The translations under genes and the position numbers were made by a program. This document shows positions 1 through 12,719 of a stretch of DNA of 64,000 nt, piece by piece (position 1 is the stretch's first letter; each line of letters begins with the position of its first letter). The notes under the pieces were generated by a model. It made no database searches and was not told the DNA's origin. It saw only the letters and a list, made by a program, of their open reading frames with translations. The stretch is from Thuidium tamariscinum. Taxonomy: Eukaryota; Streptophyta; Bryopsida; Hypnales; Thuidiaceae. The stretch spans positions 14,570,001 to 14,634,000 of the forward strand of contig OX344752.2 of NCBI GenBank assembly GCA_947034885.2. Reading direction: 5' to 3'.

Positions 1-428
1 TATACCCTAGATGAGTTTTCTCTTGAGACTTGGTATAACTGAGGATGACAAAATGTGGATTTCTAAGAAGCCTTTGGGTTCAGGATGTCGATCATGTTAT
101 ACACTTTGATGGTTACTCTCGAAGTTAGTCTCATCTCCATACTGAATTGCTTGTGTTTCCTGTAATTCATATCGGTGTTCACCAATTAAGCGTTTGATGA
201 AAGAAACGGATTGAGCATTCCGTGCAGCCAGGTTGAATCAGAGATTGTTCTTCATAACCGGGAATCATCTATCAACATACTTATTTAGCTAATTGTATAT
301 CCACGACAGAGGTTAGGAAGATGTACATAACGTTCAGTGACAGAGGATAGAAAGATGTACTACAGAAACGGAGTCTACGTTCTATATTATATCAATGAAT
401 GCAACATCTGTCCTATCTATAACAACCC
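1..428. other. Gene-free AT-rich flank
   Basis: No coding region or recognisable element is seen here. It is ordinary unique-looking DNA up to the TTAA that flanks the next element. Confidence 0.5.
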
Positions 429-432
429 TTAA

Positions 433-1396
433 CCCCTGAACGTCACAGCGGACGTTTTTCATACCCTCTTGAAATGCTGTAACTTCAAAGTGTTGTAACT
501 TTTGCAACCAAGGTCCAAATTTGATAAAAATTGTTGGGGAAGTTGTGCCTTGTCTTCTAGTTTGTGTGGTAAAATTTTCAGATCAATCCACAACGTAATG
601 AGTTTTTTGCAGCCAAACAAAGTTTGCAGGTTCTAATTGAGTTCACAAACTGCATTTTAGGGCTGCAACTTCGGGGGCTTGTATCTCTTTCATCAAGGTC
701 CAAATTCAATAAAATTTGTTGGGTTTTCTTCCCCTTGAAGTTTAGTTATTGTGGTAAAAATTTAATGTCAATCCAAGTTGTTTTGAATTTTTGGGAGCAA
801 TTCGAAGTTCAAATCCCTACCTTTTTTAGAGAACAATAAACTTCGGCGACTTGTATCTTCTTCATACAAAGTCCATTTTCAATAATATATGTTGGAAAAG
901 TTGTGCATAATAGTCTAGTTTGTGTGGCTAAAATTTTATGTCAATCAAAGAAGTTATGAGTGACTGAGAAGCATTCTAGTAGGAGTTTCATCCATAGATG
1001 TGTCTTTTGCAGTTTTTCATGCTCTCTTCAAGGTATTTCAAAGCCAATTTGTAACCACAATGATTCAATTTAGTGAATTTTTTTTAACCAATGTGTATGT
1101 TTACTAATTTTGAATCATTCTGTAGTATAAAGTTTTTTCATTTGAGTAGGTTTAGAAATCAAATTTCACCTCCAAATGTGTTTTTATGGAAATTTCAGCA
1201 TTCATTTTTAGCACTAAAACATTATAATCTTTAAATCTATGTATTCAAATGATTCCAAATTTGATACACATCATCTACAACATGTTTACTAAAAGATTGT
1301 ATGGTTAAGATCTTAATAACTAAGTGATATTTTGATCTATGAGTCTTCAAATGGAATGACGCTTTAGAACCTATTTGGACTTCAGTCCTTTAGGGG
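433..1396. mobile_element. piggyBac-like non-autonomous element
   Basis: The segment is flanked by TTAA on both sides (429-432 and 1397-1400). It begins CCCCTGAACG and ends CCTTTAGGGG, so the termini match CCCCT/AGGGG with only a short inverted repeat. TTAA target duplication with CCC-type ends is the hallmark of the piggyBac superfamily. No transposase frame is present. The better preserved relative at 50029-50953 has the same ends, which supports the boundaries. The interior carries a tandem repeat (478-960). Confidence 0.55.
478..960. repeat. Diverged tandem repeat, about 180-bp unit, about 3 copies
   Basis: Three successive blocks share the order 'cttgtatct', 'aaggtccaaattcaataaa', 'tgttgg', 'tagtttgtgtggtaaaatt', 'atgtcaatcca'. 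Each is about 180 bp. They lie wholly inside the piggyBac-like element and look like internal amplification. Confidence 0.6.
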
Positions 1397-1400
1397 TTAA

Positions 1401-4369
1401 AGAGTTCTCCCTTATGAAGACAATAGATTTAGGGTAGGTTCTTGTGACCTCAATTTTTGGTGAAACTTTTTGAAATTTTGAATTGATTGGCTTTGTGGAA
1501 ATACAGTTTTTATTCAATTGTTGTGTGAGGTAAAAATTAATGCTTTGAAAAGCCCAAAACTAATCTTAGTGGGTAGCCAAAAAAATTTATGTAGAAAGAT
1601 AAAATTGTAAAATTTTATTTTTATTCCTTAAATTATATTTTTTTTGTTATATGTAAACTTTGATACATTCTACTTGGTTCGGTAATGAGAAAGTTGTAGA
1701 CAAAATTGTTTGTAGGCAATTTTGGCATTGTCTTGGAAAGTAACTTGTAAGATTCAATTCAAAATACAATCTTCAAAATTTTTCAAAAAAAATTGGTGGA
1801 CAAGGTTCATTTATTTGCTAGAAGAATCTTACTATTGGGATTATTGTATTTCAATCTCATTTTAGATCTATTTATTATATAGTTTTTTAAAAATTTAAAT
1901 CTTGAACTTATTATTTATCAATTTTTTTTAAAAATCAAGTGTTTTTCTTGTGAAATTATTTTAGATTCTCAATTTAATTTTTTAACACATAATTTAAAGC
2001 TCAAATTCTATATTGTAATATTTTTCCAAATATGGTAGTCAAAGTCATTTAAAATTACAAACTGCAATTCAAAAAACAACCATTTTTTTAACTTTGAAAG
2101 TTCATATCTTCCAATCTACAAAGTCAAACTTCATGAAATTTTATCACACAATGTAAAATAAATTGAGTACAAAATCATACAATTAGATTCTTAAAAAAAA
2201 TTGTTTTTTGTTTTCTTTGATGAATGTAGTAGAAATGGCATTTTTGAATGGTTTTTGACAAAATAAATAAATTACAGGAATTCTTTAAGGATTAACTATA
2301 TTCATTGATTATTTAGGACAAGACTAATGGCCTACAATTTTTTTTAAGGTAAACGAGCCTATTTCCACCTTAATTAGCAATCTAAATATCTTGTAGTGAA
2401 TTTCAAGAGGGTCTTACAATTTTCAAAGATATATACATGTTTCACTAATCATTTGAAGTAGAATTATAATTTTTTGACTCAAATTGTAAACTTTGTAAGT
2501 TGTTTGCCTTGAAATTACAATATAGCTCATAGAATAGAGTCATAAATATCCTTTTAACAATGTACAATTGCCTTTCTATGTATCCAATGGTATTTAAGTA
2601 TTTATGATTGAAGAATTCACATATTACACTTTAATGGCATTAATGCAATGATATTATTAGAAAACAAATGAAATGGATGAATTTAGGGTGAAAGTAGGGT
2701 CAAAAGTGGGGTCAAAAGTAGAATGATGGTATGAAGTAGTTGGTAGAAATGGGTTGACCTCTAGTAATAGTTTATCATGAGAGAAGTCTAGTGTACATTT
2801 TTCATTACTTCAATATCACAAAGCTTAATGACATTGTTGGGAGATGGTGCAAAGCACTATGAAACTCAATCTAATCTAAATTAGGAGCTCGGACTTTGAT
2901 TTTTGATTTTTAGATTTTCAAAGTATTTTTTATAGGTTGATTCAATTGAACTCAAATTTTTAGTCAAAAATCAAAATAACTCCCAAACCTTCTACCATCC
3001 CCTTAAACACCGCTAGAATCATCCTATAGATGCTTCTAATCCATAGCATTCAACTTCTAACATCAATCAAGGGTTGATCAGCAATCTTTGTATATTGTAC
3101 AATTTAACATGCCCAATCGAGACAAATGAACATATGTATCCTCAACAATAGCATCAAACTAAATAGGAGTCTTAAATAGTACTTAAACAAATGACTGAGC
3201 TTTAGTATCAACTATAGATAAGGTGGTTCTTTAATCTTTAGTCAAATTACTAATATAGTGACACTTAAGTAAGCTTGATGGCAACAATTGAAATTGCAAA
3301 GATTATAAGTCTATACTTCACCAATTCTCACACATTGATTTATTAGGTCTTCTCAAGAACCTATATAGGTATGTATAAGACCTAATTGAATTCCCTAAAT
3401 TACACAAAAACTCTTACATGCTCTGGGTAAACTCTTCTTTACAATTTAAAAGCACATGCAATAATAGGATATTTAATGGGGGGATATTTATCCCCTCCCA
3501 AATTTTTTTCTCCCCCTATTATTAGATAAAAAGCTATTAGTACATATTTTTCTATACCCTATTTTTTGGGAAATATCTTGAAGGGCCTATTTTTTTCTAT
3601 ATTCAAAAGTAAGTGAATTGAAAAGACTTACAATATATTGTGAAAGCAAACATGTTGAAAGCAAAAGTCATCGCCTAGAAATGTCTAATTCTCTTTGATA
3701 ACAAGCTGCATCAGTGGACCATTTCAAAAACAGGCACTCAATATACATCTTAGTATTTGGCAGCAAACAAATACAAATGCATAAACTACCCTATAGCAAA
3801 CAATCCAAGGTAGTGAAAATTTGAAAGAAGATGAATGCAATGATATACATATACAAAAACAAATAGAAATTTTATATGAAAATGTTTACAAACATAACTA
3901 CCTTTGGTCAAGTGTATTTCAAAACTTAAAACCAACAAATTTAAGTGCATTTCAAAACTGAGAACTTGTAGGTTCAAGTTCAAGATTGTTCTGACACCAT
4001 TCAGTCTTTCGTAAGGTGCTAGTCTACCATGTGGTTTAGGGTAACCAGCAGCCTCAAAATATGTATATATACCACAATACAAGTTGCACCAGTGACAAAT
4101 TTTAAATAACTTGCAGCCGTTGAAAGAAGAGAGAGACCCAAAAAACTACCATTGTGCTTTAGGGAGCACGATTAGGTTGTTGAGGAGCAATCCGACGATG
4201 AAGGCTTAGGCAGAAACCACCAAGATGCTACCATTGTAGGCACTCCTAGCCATCCTCCTCCAAAGCTACACTTAGTTGACAAAGATCATCGACTGAAAGT
4301 TCAACAAAAGAAACAGTCCATCATTTGTCGTTGAGAAGAGGGCACTACATGTTCCAATTCTTCTAAAAA
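1401..4369. other. Gene-free AT-rich region
   Basis: Long A/T runs and short diverged repeats. No exon-like frame with a codon bias was found. The 98-codon minus-strand frame near 3786-4082 has low-complexity composition and no family resemblance. Confidence 0.5.
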
Positions 4370-5230
4370 ATACCACAAATTCAAAAAGTTGGTTTAAGAC
4401 AACACAATAAATTAGCAAAATCAGCAATCCGTCTTGAAATTTCACTTGAATCCTAATCCATAGACAGAAATTCAAAAATGATTCTAAAACCTGAGGCCCT
4501 AGGCCCCCCTTCTCACATCCTAAGCACATCTTAAGCCAAATCAAAACCAAAACCGTCAAGGATGCATAAGGCATGCAACGTACACAACAATTGAAAGCAA
4601 ATGAAGGCAAGCATCGGAGAGCATGTAACTTACTAAAAGTTGCAATAGTAAATCATTGCAAGATTGTTGGATTCTACAATTTCAATATAGAATTGAAGCA
4701 TACTGTAAAGCTAAAAGCTCAACCCTAAACCGGTGGTCAAAGCAATTAAAAAATCTTGAATTAGTACAATGAACCAATACAACTAGAAACAAATCAATTT
4801 GACCTAAACCCTACACCTTGAGTACAAATTAGAGAACAATTCCAAAACCTCTAATCCTTGTCTACCTTTCTCACATCCTAAATATTACATATATGAAATC
4901 AAAACCAAAATCCTAAAAGATGCCTTAAACCAACAACATGCATAGGAACGCAACTTAAATCCTAAACTGAAAGCAATTCAAAGATAGACATTGGAGATAT
5001 GTAACTTACCAAAAATGACAAATTTGGCGCACCCTAAACCACAAAGCTCACAAGGACATCGATGGTAGTTAGGGACAATCAAAAAATCTTCAATTAGTAA
5101 GATCGCCATGATGAATCAACAACCCATCAAGAAATTTGACTTGAACCCTAAACCCTAGGCATGAATTACAAAAAAATTACAAAACCCTACATGACTTCAG
5201 CACAACCTACAAGAAATTGTTGTGCATTTA
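4370..5230. repeat. Diverged tandem repeat, about 350-bp unit
   Basis: About 2.4 units follow each other. Each contains 'ctcacatcctaa', 'atcaaaaccaaaa', a run ending 'atgtaacttac', then 'aaccctaaac' and 'aaaaaatcttgaattagta' or a close variant. Anchor phrases recur near 4500/4870 (ctcacatcctaa), 4620/4995 (atgtaacttac) and 4750/5085 (aatcttcaattagta). The many 'aaaccctaaac' strings belong to this repeat and are not telomeric tracts. Related sequence continues weakly to about 7330. Confidence 0.55.
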
Positions 5231-5289
5231 GAGACTCAGAAGCCAACAATCGAAAATCTACAAAGTGTGCCAAAAAATCCGTTGGAAAC

Positions 5290-5640
5290 ACCACAAGAGG
5301 ATTTTTGGGCCCCCAGAAGACCGTTTCAGGGGTGTTCCCCGAAATTGTTCCCACTGTTGCAGACCAGACCCCTGCTGGTCTGAATTTTGAAAAATAAAAT
5401 TAAAAAAAAAAATTCCAAAAAACTTCAGAATGTATTAAAGAGGAAAAAAATGATTTAAAAAAATTCAAATTTTTAATTTTTTTTTTAAATATTTAATTAA
5501 AATTAATAAAAAATTATTATTTTCTGACGTGGCAGTCGCTCGACCACATCAACATCGCATTCCCAAAGTTCCCAATTCATTCCCAGCGTTTGGGAACTCG
5601 CAGTCTTGTACAACAGCTGAAAATCCTCTTATGCCTAAAC
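5290..5640. mobile_element. Possible MITE with imperfect terminal inverted repeats
   Basis: The segment opens with 'aagaggatttttggg' and closes with 'tgaaaatcctcttatg', which are inverted relative to each other. The middle is extremely A/T-rich and holds a 'tgacgtggca' motif. A decayed relative with 'taacatggcaatttcttgacca' lies near 28230-28390. Superfamily is not assignable and no clear target duplication was seen. Confidence 0.35.
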
Positions 5641-6039
5641 CCTGACAGCTTTGTAAAATTGCCACACCATCATCCCAATTCATTTTTGACTACCCTAAAG
5701 GCGCCTAATTCAAATTTAAACAACATATTAAATTAACTTACAACTCTCAAATGTCAAACTAAATCTACTAAGCACTTACAGGGGAATTAAAAATTTGGCT
5801 TCCTATTTTTTTTCTAGTACTAAAAAAATGAGGAATTTCTTCCCATCCTATTTTATATATAAACCCAACCAAGACATATTACCAATGTTATTGTATATCT
5901 ACAAAAATTATAAAATTTTCCTCCTATAATTAAATTGACCCTATTTCTTTTTATCTCATGCCACTTTCTACTACATCCGAAACTTACTCCTCGAGCTTAC
6001 ATGGGCATTGTTACCACTGCATGGGACTTAGTCTTACTA

Positions 6040-6454
6040 AGGTAGGAAGCTCTAAAATTGCATAGACATGAAAAACCATCCCTATAAATGGCTGTGAAAT
6101 GGACATCAGGTGGTTCTTAAATTGACCTCTAAAATCATTGAATGAATTAAGGAAAAAAAAAATTATTCATTGTAAGAGCCAATCATTCTCTTTGCTTTCT
6201 CTATCTTTCTTTAGAAATTGCAAGTGAATTGTTCATTGAAGACTTAGGGTTATAAATAAGTGCCTACAACACAATTTGTTTGAAAATTCATAACTAATTC
6301 AATTATGCTTCAAAAAAATATGAAACCACTTGTATTAGATTCTTCATCTATTTTTCTATATATGAAAACTGAGCTAAAACTATTTGCATCTAAAGAAACA
6401 CATGAAAAGGTGTGCCATCCTTTAGATGAGCAATTTTTGAGCCTCCTAGTACCT
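6040..6454 (+). mobile_element. Stowaway/mariner-like MITE, family A
   Basis: It starts AGGTAGGAAGCTC and ends GAGCCTCCTAGTACCT, and is flanked by TA on both sides (6038-6039 and 6455-6456). Further copies with the same ends and clearly related interior ('gaaaattcataa...', 'atgaaaccacttg', 'aatgagctaaaa') lie at 25102-25756, 26683-27228 and 62050-62460. There is no coding capacity. TA duplication and short inverted repeats fit Tc1/mariner-type MITEs. Confidence 0.7.
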
Positions 6455-6674
6455 TATCTTTAATTGAAGTACTAAGGAAGTACCTTTTTTCTTTGCACTC
6501 ATTTATTATTTGTTCATATGTTTTTCCTTTTTTCCATAATAGAGTTAATAAGGGCCTCCATGTCCTTTGACACTATATGCAACTTGCTAGACAATGTTCA
6601 AAAACATTGATACTTGATTTCTAATGCAATGTAGGACATGAAGGTTAGAATGAAGCACAACTTATTTACAACTC

Positions 6675-6895
6675 TAATACAAGAGAATGGGGTGTTTTAA
6701 GTGAGTTTTTAAGTATAGTCCTAGACACCATATTATAAGTGATGACCTTTAAGGCAATTTTCAGCAAAAATTTACTAGAAATACATGTAAATTTGGTAAA
6801 TTTTGTTGAAAATTGCCTTAAAGACCATTACTTATAATTTGATGTCTAGGACTATACTTTAAAACTCACTTAAAACACCCCTTTCTCTTGTAGTG
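6675..6895. mobile_element. CACTA-type foldback MITE
   Basis: The right end reads CTCTTGTAGTG, the inverse of the CACTACAAGAG terminus typical of plant CACTA (En/Spm) elements. The left end reads TAATACAAGAG, differing at two terminal bases. The flanking 3-bp duplication CTC (6672-6674 and 6896-6898) fits the superfamily. The two halves are near-complementary arms sharing 'gtgttttaagtgag', 'tatagtcctagac' and 'ggcaattttcagc' or close variants. Confidence 0.75.
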
Positions 6896-6899
6896 CTCA

Positions 6900-9205
6900 T
6901 AGCATGTACCTTTCTATCTATGCAATGTAGTAATGAGTGATGAAAGATGTGAATGTGAAACAATAGACAATGTCATTGAATCGTTTGTTTCAATTCAAAG
7001 TGCAAGAAGTATTGAAGGAAAAAATACACATATATAATAGAAGATAGTGGTGGAAGAAGATAGACCTTAGTAATATTTATATTATAATTTGAGATGGTGA
7101 ATAAACACGTGGGAATGCCAACGATCTTAAGAACACAATACACCAAAAAGTCTTCAAAAAAATAAAAAATGGTAAGACCTTGTTTTTTTCAAATTGTGGT
7201 GACTCATAAGACTTACTTATGGTCATTGTGTAATGGTGGTATGAAAATATAGTGAAAGGCTTAAAAGGTAGCGTGACTAAAGAACATAGTAAACCAAAAA
7301 ACCTTCAAAATTTTAATTAGTAAGAGTACAATGACTATTTGAAACACTAAATAACGCAAAAACAATAGAATATGACATCTAAATTGCAAACCATCTAAAA
7401 GAAAAAGGTTATTTTAGTACCTCAAACAAAAGGCAAGCAAGTTCTCAATATACAAAGATTGATGCATTCTATAACCAAATGTATGAAGAAACATCCTACA
7501 ACATCTTACTAAGAATCCATCCCAATTCCAATATATGCCTTTAGTATCCACTTGACCAAATTTTGGTCAATTTGTAGATTGTTTGCTTATTGCAAATCAA
7601 AGTACACATACTTTGTAGAAATACAAAGAGTAACAAAGTTTGAGCATCTTTGAATGTTTAATCTGAATCAAATTGTCTAGCAAGGCGTGCAATAACGTAC
7701 CAACTATATTGTGAGCTATACAAGTTTCAATGAATCTGTATTGGGCTATAAAATGCACAAACAATCTTGAGTTCATGAATTTTTTTTCAAAACACATGAG
7801 CCTTAAATGTGACAATGTTGCCTAGTAATCCCTCCTCTGTCTAGTTCATGAAATCTAAAGATATACATGAATTAGCCAGAGACACTCTTTTGCTTGGTTG
7901 CAAAAATTCATTTCTCACTTTAATCTTTGAGCAATACTCATATCTAAACAAAAATTCCAATTATCTTCTTTTCTTCCACAACATGTTGTTGAGGCCCTAT
8001 AGCCTCAATTTGTACGCTCTAAAAAGATTTATCAAACTCATAGTTCTTCCTAAATTATCTTTTTAAAGTGTACACTCAAAAAATGCATTGCCCCCTAAAA
8101 TCAACTGCAGGTATTCAATTCAAGAATGGTAGAAACTATAAGGCTTACAAGACAACGACATTTAGATCCAAACTTGTTGTCTTAAATCACCACTCTAAAC
8201 CCTAAAATAGTTTATATATCCATTTTGTGCAAGAATTAAAGAAGGGTGAAATTCTATTGCAATATACATCACTATAATGTAGAAAAAGAAGATATTCAAT
8301 GTTAATCTACTGAAGTAAACCCTAAAAAAGTTAAAATGTCTATTTTGTTCAAAATCCATAGAAAGATGAAATTATATTCTAGAATATATGGATGTGAAGT
8401 ATCGAACTTGTTAGTAATCAAGATGTTGTATCATTACCTAGGGTCCATATACTTATACTTAGCCATGTGATATGTTCCATGGTAAAGGCAATGGTCCACA
8501 TCAAATTAAGCCTACAAATCAAAGTGGACTTTGTGGGATGGATTTTTGTGTATACATGATTGTACACTTTTAATCTTGAAACCCGTGGTTAGTGATGATG
8601 GGAATCATCCCTTTTGCCACTATATGACATCATCTACTTTAAAAAAAAAAATTCTGATTGAAGTCAAACTACAATGTAAGATCTCCCCTTTTGTTATACC
8701 AAATTCCAAGGATGAACAATTACACTTGTATCCTTTAAGATTATTTGTCATTCATCGATTGAAAATAGATAGTAGTATCATTTAACCTTGAAGCACTCCA
8801 ATGTCTATATTCTGAACAATGACCAAAGGGTTTTAAGGCACTATTTAGTCCTACTAACTTCTCATCCATCCAATGTAATACTTGAATTTAGAAAAGACAA
8901 CCTTTTTTAATGTCCAAATTCATGAAATTCTAGTAAATGACATTTCTATACAAAACTATAAGCAAAAATGTGCAAAAATTCAAAAAAGGATTGAGGTTAA
9001 CCCTTGAGCATCCTTGTGCCTCAAATATGGCCTCCCAATTTTGAAAAATGTCCATGTTTGACTTTTATAATCTTTTCAAAGGTAGGGTCAAAAGACACAT
9101 CCCTTTCCATCTACCTCCGGGCATGTCTTTCCTACAAATTGGTATGGTCAGTTAGTGTGTATCTTTTCTTAGGTGATAGTGTAAATGAAATGAGTATAAA
9201 AAGGT
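6900..9205. other. Gene-free AT-rich region
   Basis: No gene is seen. A loose direct repeat around 'agaacacaatacaccaaaaa' (about 7130) and 'agaacatagtaaaccaaaaa' (about 7280) resembles part of the 4.4-5.2 kb tandem family. Confidence 0.45.
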
Positions 9206-9209
9206 TTGG

Positions 9210-10768
9210 ATTTCAGTGAACATGGGCTGGGCGCTCAGGGGTCAAGGGTTAAAATCAAAAGTGGAGGACGGTACGGGAGGGCGTTCAAGGGACAGACCGG
9301 CAGATCATCAGAAATCAGATATCCAACACGGAAGGATGATGTTGCAGTGGCTAAGAAACGCCTGTACAACTGTTGCAAGCCACGTTGAGGAAACCGTCAG
9401 TCAACTAAAAAAAGGGGGTTTCTTGACAGAGTGCTCTTTCATGGCAAGAAATGGAGATCTCCTTCTCTAGGATGGAGATCTCCTGCCTAATGAGCAACGT
9501 GGTGCAGATGCTGCAGTACTAGACAACCATCAACCCTCTAGCTAGTGCCGAGACCGGAGTTTTTGAACAATGTGGAGCTCGTGGATCATGATGATGAAAA
9601 TGGACTAACTACAGTAGGTCGGTCTTCGATTACCAGCAATTATGATTGAAGAAGTTGGCTCTGCGAATGATGGAAATCATTGCAGTGCATGAAAGTGGTC
9701 GTCAGATACCTGCACAACTAGCCGTGTTGATTGTAGCTCATCCTCTCTTGACGAGCTCCAGGTATTGGAATCGTGAATGAATCAAGGAATCGAAGTCAGT
9801 TTTGAGTCGTTTTGAGCTCTCAGAAGCATGAAAGTCTCCACGGTTTACATTTTCACAATCCGTAGAAGGATAGTCTGAAGGTACCTTCGGAAGATTAGGT
9901 GCTGTGGCAATCCCTCTCGCACATCCTCTTCCTCCAGAGTTTCCTTGGACCAGTTACCCCTGAGAATTCAGAATAAAAGTTGTAAAATTTAGAGGTAAAG
10001 CAGCGTTTTTGCCCAACTCTTGGGTATCGACCCCAGAGATTCAAGTTTTGAGTTCCCAGTCGCTTGCATTCTCTTTGTGTCGCCTTGTCTGGAGTCATGG
10101 CATCTTGCCCACCAGCTGGCTCTGTCGTGAAAGATTAGGCGGAGGTTCAATCATAGCTGAACGTTTGCGTATTGCAAAGCTAGACTCTACACTAGCAAAT
10201 TTAAATTACAGTCTCGAATTTGAATCCAAGGAAAAGAATTAGACGAGCATTACAAACTCTTGACGTCAGATTCATTGAGAAATACATGTACATGTTGAGC
10301 ACTGTCCATAACCTTCACTACAGGCAAAAAAAGTTTCATAACTGTCAAGCACTCGCAGGTAGAAGCAACGCAAGAAATAAACCTCGTTGACAAACTACAC
10401 TCTACTATCTATTTAGTGTTGGCACCACTATTTCGAGCTATTTTTTACTGCTTCAATTATCTTCCCCCTATCTGCTTCGAATTTAACCACTTGATGCCAA
10501 CACGTTTCACAATCTCAAACTTAAATGAAACGATAACCAGGTAGCACTATATTGCCAGACTCCCGTAACAGACAGAAGAGTGAACCTACTATTCCCCAAA
10601 AGGCCTGCCTGTGCATCACGGTAGCTGAGCTTGCAACATATGCCCAGATTCACTGCGAAATAAATAAAAACTATGCTATGGTCAAGGATTCTAGAGCTCA
10701 GCTTGCTGCCTCGGAGGCAGATCCCTAAAACGGGTAATGATCCATCGATCTGAATTTCAAAAAGTATC
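9210..10768. other. GC-richer unassigned region
   Basis: Base composition rises sharply at about 9210 compared with the flank. Frames are short and broken on both strands and none continues into a recognisable protein. It may be a decayed gene, non-coding transcript or 3' flank of the minus-strand gene that ends at 10769. Nothing can be assigned. Confidence 0.35.
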
Positions 10769-11445
10769 TCATGTCCCATTCCGCGACGGCTTCGGTACCT
10801 GGGCCGTGCTCGAAGGGGTTCCACTTCCATCTGCAGGTGGTAACACGGTTCGCGCAGTCAAGTGGACCGACGTGTGCTGCACTGAAACAACGCTTTTAGA
10901 ATTAGAACGGGATCCTCCATTCCTCCCGAGTAAACTTTCATCATGACCGTTGTCAATATCCTTTCCAGAATTTGTATCATTCTCTTCTCTGTTTGCGTAG
11001 TCTCGAGATGAATCGTCGTCAAGCCCCCCTTTCTCCTGCTCCCTATCTGTCCAACAATGTTCCAATCAAAGACATCCGTTACTTCTAAGAAACCAAAACG
11101 TTGCCACAAAAACGCATGAAAATAATGAAACCCTTGACATGTGGTCTGTTGATGTTCTGTGAAGAGAGCGCAAGTAAGAGAACTGAACGTTTCGAGGGCG
11201 AAAGCTGTAATACCTGGCGTCTGAGGCTCGGAGTCGTCACTATGGGTGGTGACTGGGGGCGGTGACTCCAGAAGAGGCCCATACATGAAGGAATCCGCCG
11301 ATAAAAATGACCTCAAGCCTTGTAAAAGAGTGCCTCGCGCTTCTCGCTGCCGCGTCACTTGCTGTAATTTCCGTATTTCTCTTGCCTTGTCGCGCCCAGG
11401 ACCTCTGCCCTTGTGCAGCCGCAGAGCATGCATTGTAGCAAAAAC
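10769..11445 (-). CDS. Unrecognised small spliced gene (two exons supported)
   Basis: Two minus-strand exons join in phase: 11445-11214 (or from the ATG at 11433) and 11046-10769. The first ends at a good donor (CCAG|GTATTA). The second follows the acceptor TTGGACAG and completes the split Asp codon in the same open frame. The product from ATG 11433 would be about 165 residues. The N-terminal half is basic and helical-looking (KGRGPGRDKAREIRKLQQ, then RQREARG), followed by SPPPVTTHSDDSEPQTP. The C-terminal half is acidic then Ser/Asn-rich and probably disordered. No catalytic motif or membrane segment is seen, and I do not recognise the family. The frame is open upstream to a possible acceptor (CATTTAG, 11446), so one or more 5' exons may be missing. 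A possible exon at about 12044-12101 does not join in the right phase. Confidence 0.5.
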
Positions 11446-12600
11446 CTAAATGACATGAACTGACAGTGTAAAACACTGCTTACTTGTTTACAAGACCCTA
11501 GAACCCTAGTAGTCTCGTACACCTTCTAAAACTTACCAAGTACAAATCGTGTTAAACATCTTAAAACAACTCAAACCATTAGGGGCCTTTCTTACTGCAC
11601 AGAAAATGACTTGCAATAGCTCCAGACACTCGACTGAAAACCAAAAGCCACAGAGACATCATCAAAGTCCTATACTGATCAACTACGCTCTGAATAGCAG
11701 CTAAAAGCCATCCACCCATAGAGTCAGTCTTCTAAGGGTGAAGTGATATTCTGGAACAAATCATCAAGGGAGAGAAGGAAAAGAGAAGAAGAAAATAATA
11801 CAAGAATTCAGATCAAATGACAGCAACGATTTACTCGAACTGCCAACAACCTTACTTGATTGCAATACTATCTTCTCAGACGAGAACCACATCTAAGTCC
11901 AGCCATCATTCGAGCCATCATTTTGCAGTTAGGACATGATAAACCTAAAAGACAAAATACCTAGAATAACCAGACGTTTTTCTCTTCAATTGCTGAAGGC
12001 CAAAAAGAATCAGAATACTTCTAAGCGCTGGTAACCTTCCGTTTTACTCCAACTTTCAACTGCGTTTTCAACTGCCTTAGGCTGCGTTCTTTTTAGTTCT
12101 GGTTTTAAGGACTCTGTTCCTGAGCTAATGTACACAGACAAATACTGAAACCGTTAAATTAAGTCGAACTCATTACTGAACCAAAATCGGAGAATAGAAT
12201 AAAACGGTGGTTAACACCGTTTTTCTACACCCTTGTCTAAGGGTCAACATGCAATTGGTTTGAGTCGCGCATGACAAGAACTTAGCCTCTCAAAACTCCC
12301 TCCTCACAATTCCACATCAAATTGCACCAAACAGCATCAAAATCACAGCTTGGTCGAATTGGAAACCCTACAAAGCTTCTAATTCCCTTGATTCTATACC
12401 TCAATGCTTGTAATTTTGAACGTCTTTCACCAGCTGCAGCAAACGAAATGGAGTTACGAACGTCGAGCACTCTAGAATGGATCGATTTTTTTCTCCCAGT
12501 GCTTCCGATGATCTTCAAACTCAGAAGCACTCTGACTCTCGAGGAAAATTGCCATCGAAGTTCAAAACCCTAATCCTATCGTTCTTGGATTGGTCCCGCG
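11446..12600 (-). other. Probable 5' region of the 10.8-11.4 kb minus-strand gene
   Basis: Composition is more balanced than the flanking repeats and short exon-like stretches occur on the minus strand. One starts at ATG 12555 and gives MAIFLESQSASEFEDHRKHW before stopping after 27 codons, so it may be an upstream ORF or part of another transcript. No full 5' model can be supported. Confidence 0.35.
12565..12573 (-). promoter_or_regulatory. Telo-box (AAACCCTAA)
   Basis: AAACCCTAA, read as TTAGGGTTT in the minus-strand gene direction, lies about 10 bp before the first minus-strand ATG of the GC-richer segment. Telo-boxes are a known plant promoter/5'-leader element, common in genes for ribosomes and growth. 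Function here is inferred from position only. Confidence 0.4.
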
Positions 12601-12719
12601 AACTGAAGTCCAGTGTCACAGCAAGCAAATAGGAAGATGAGAAGCAATCCAGCGGACAAGTGGCCCGGACGGATGATCACCACGTGGTGGATTCGAGGAA
12701 AATGCAGTTACAGGGCCAC

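Noticed and set aside
4700-5160. Many AAACCCTAAAC strings suggesting interstitial telomere repeats
   Set aside because: They are spaced within a diverged 350-bp tandem unit and never form a TTTAGGG array.
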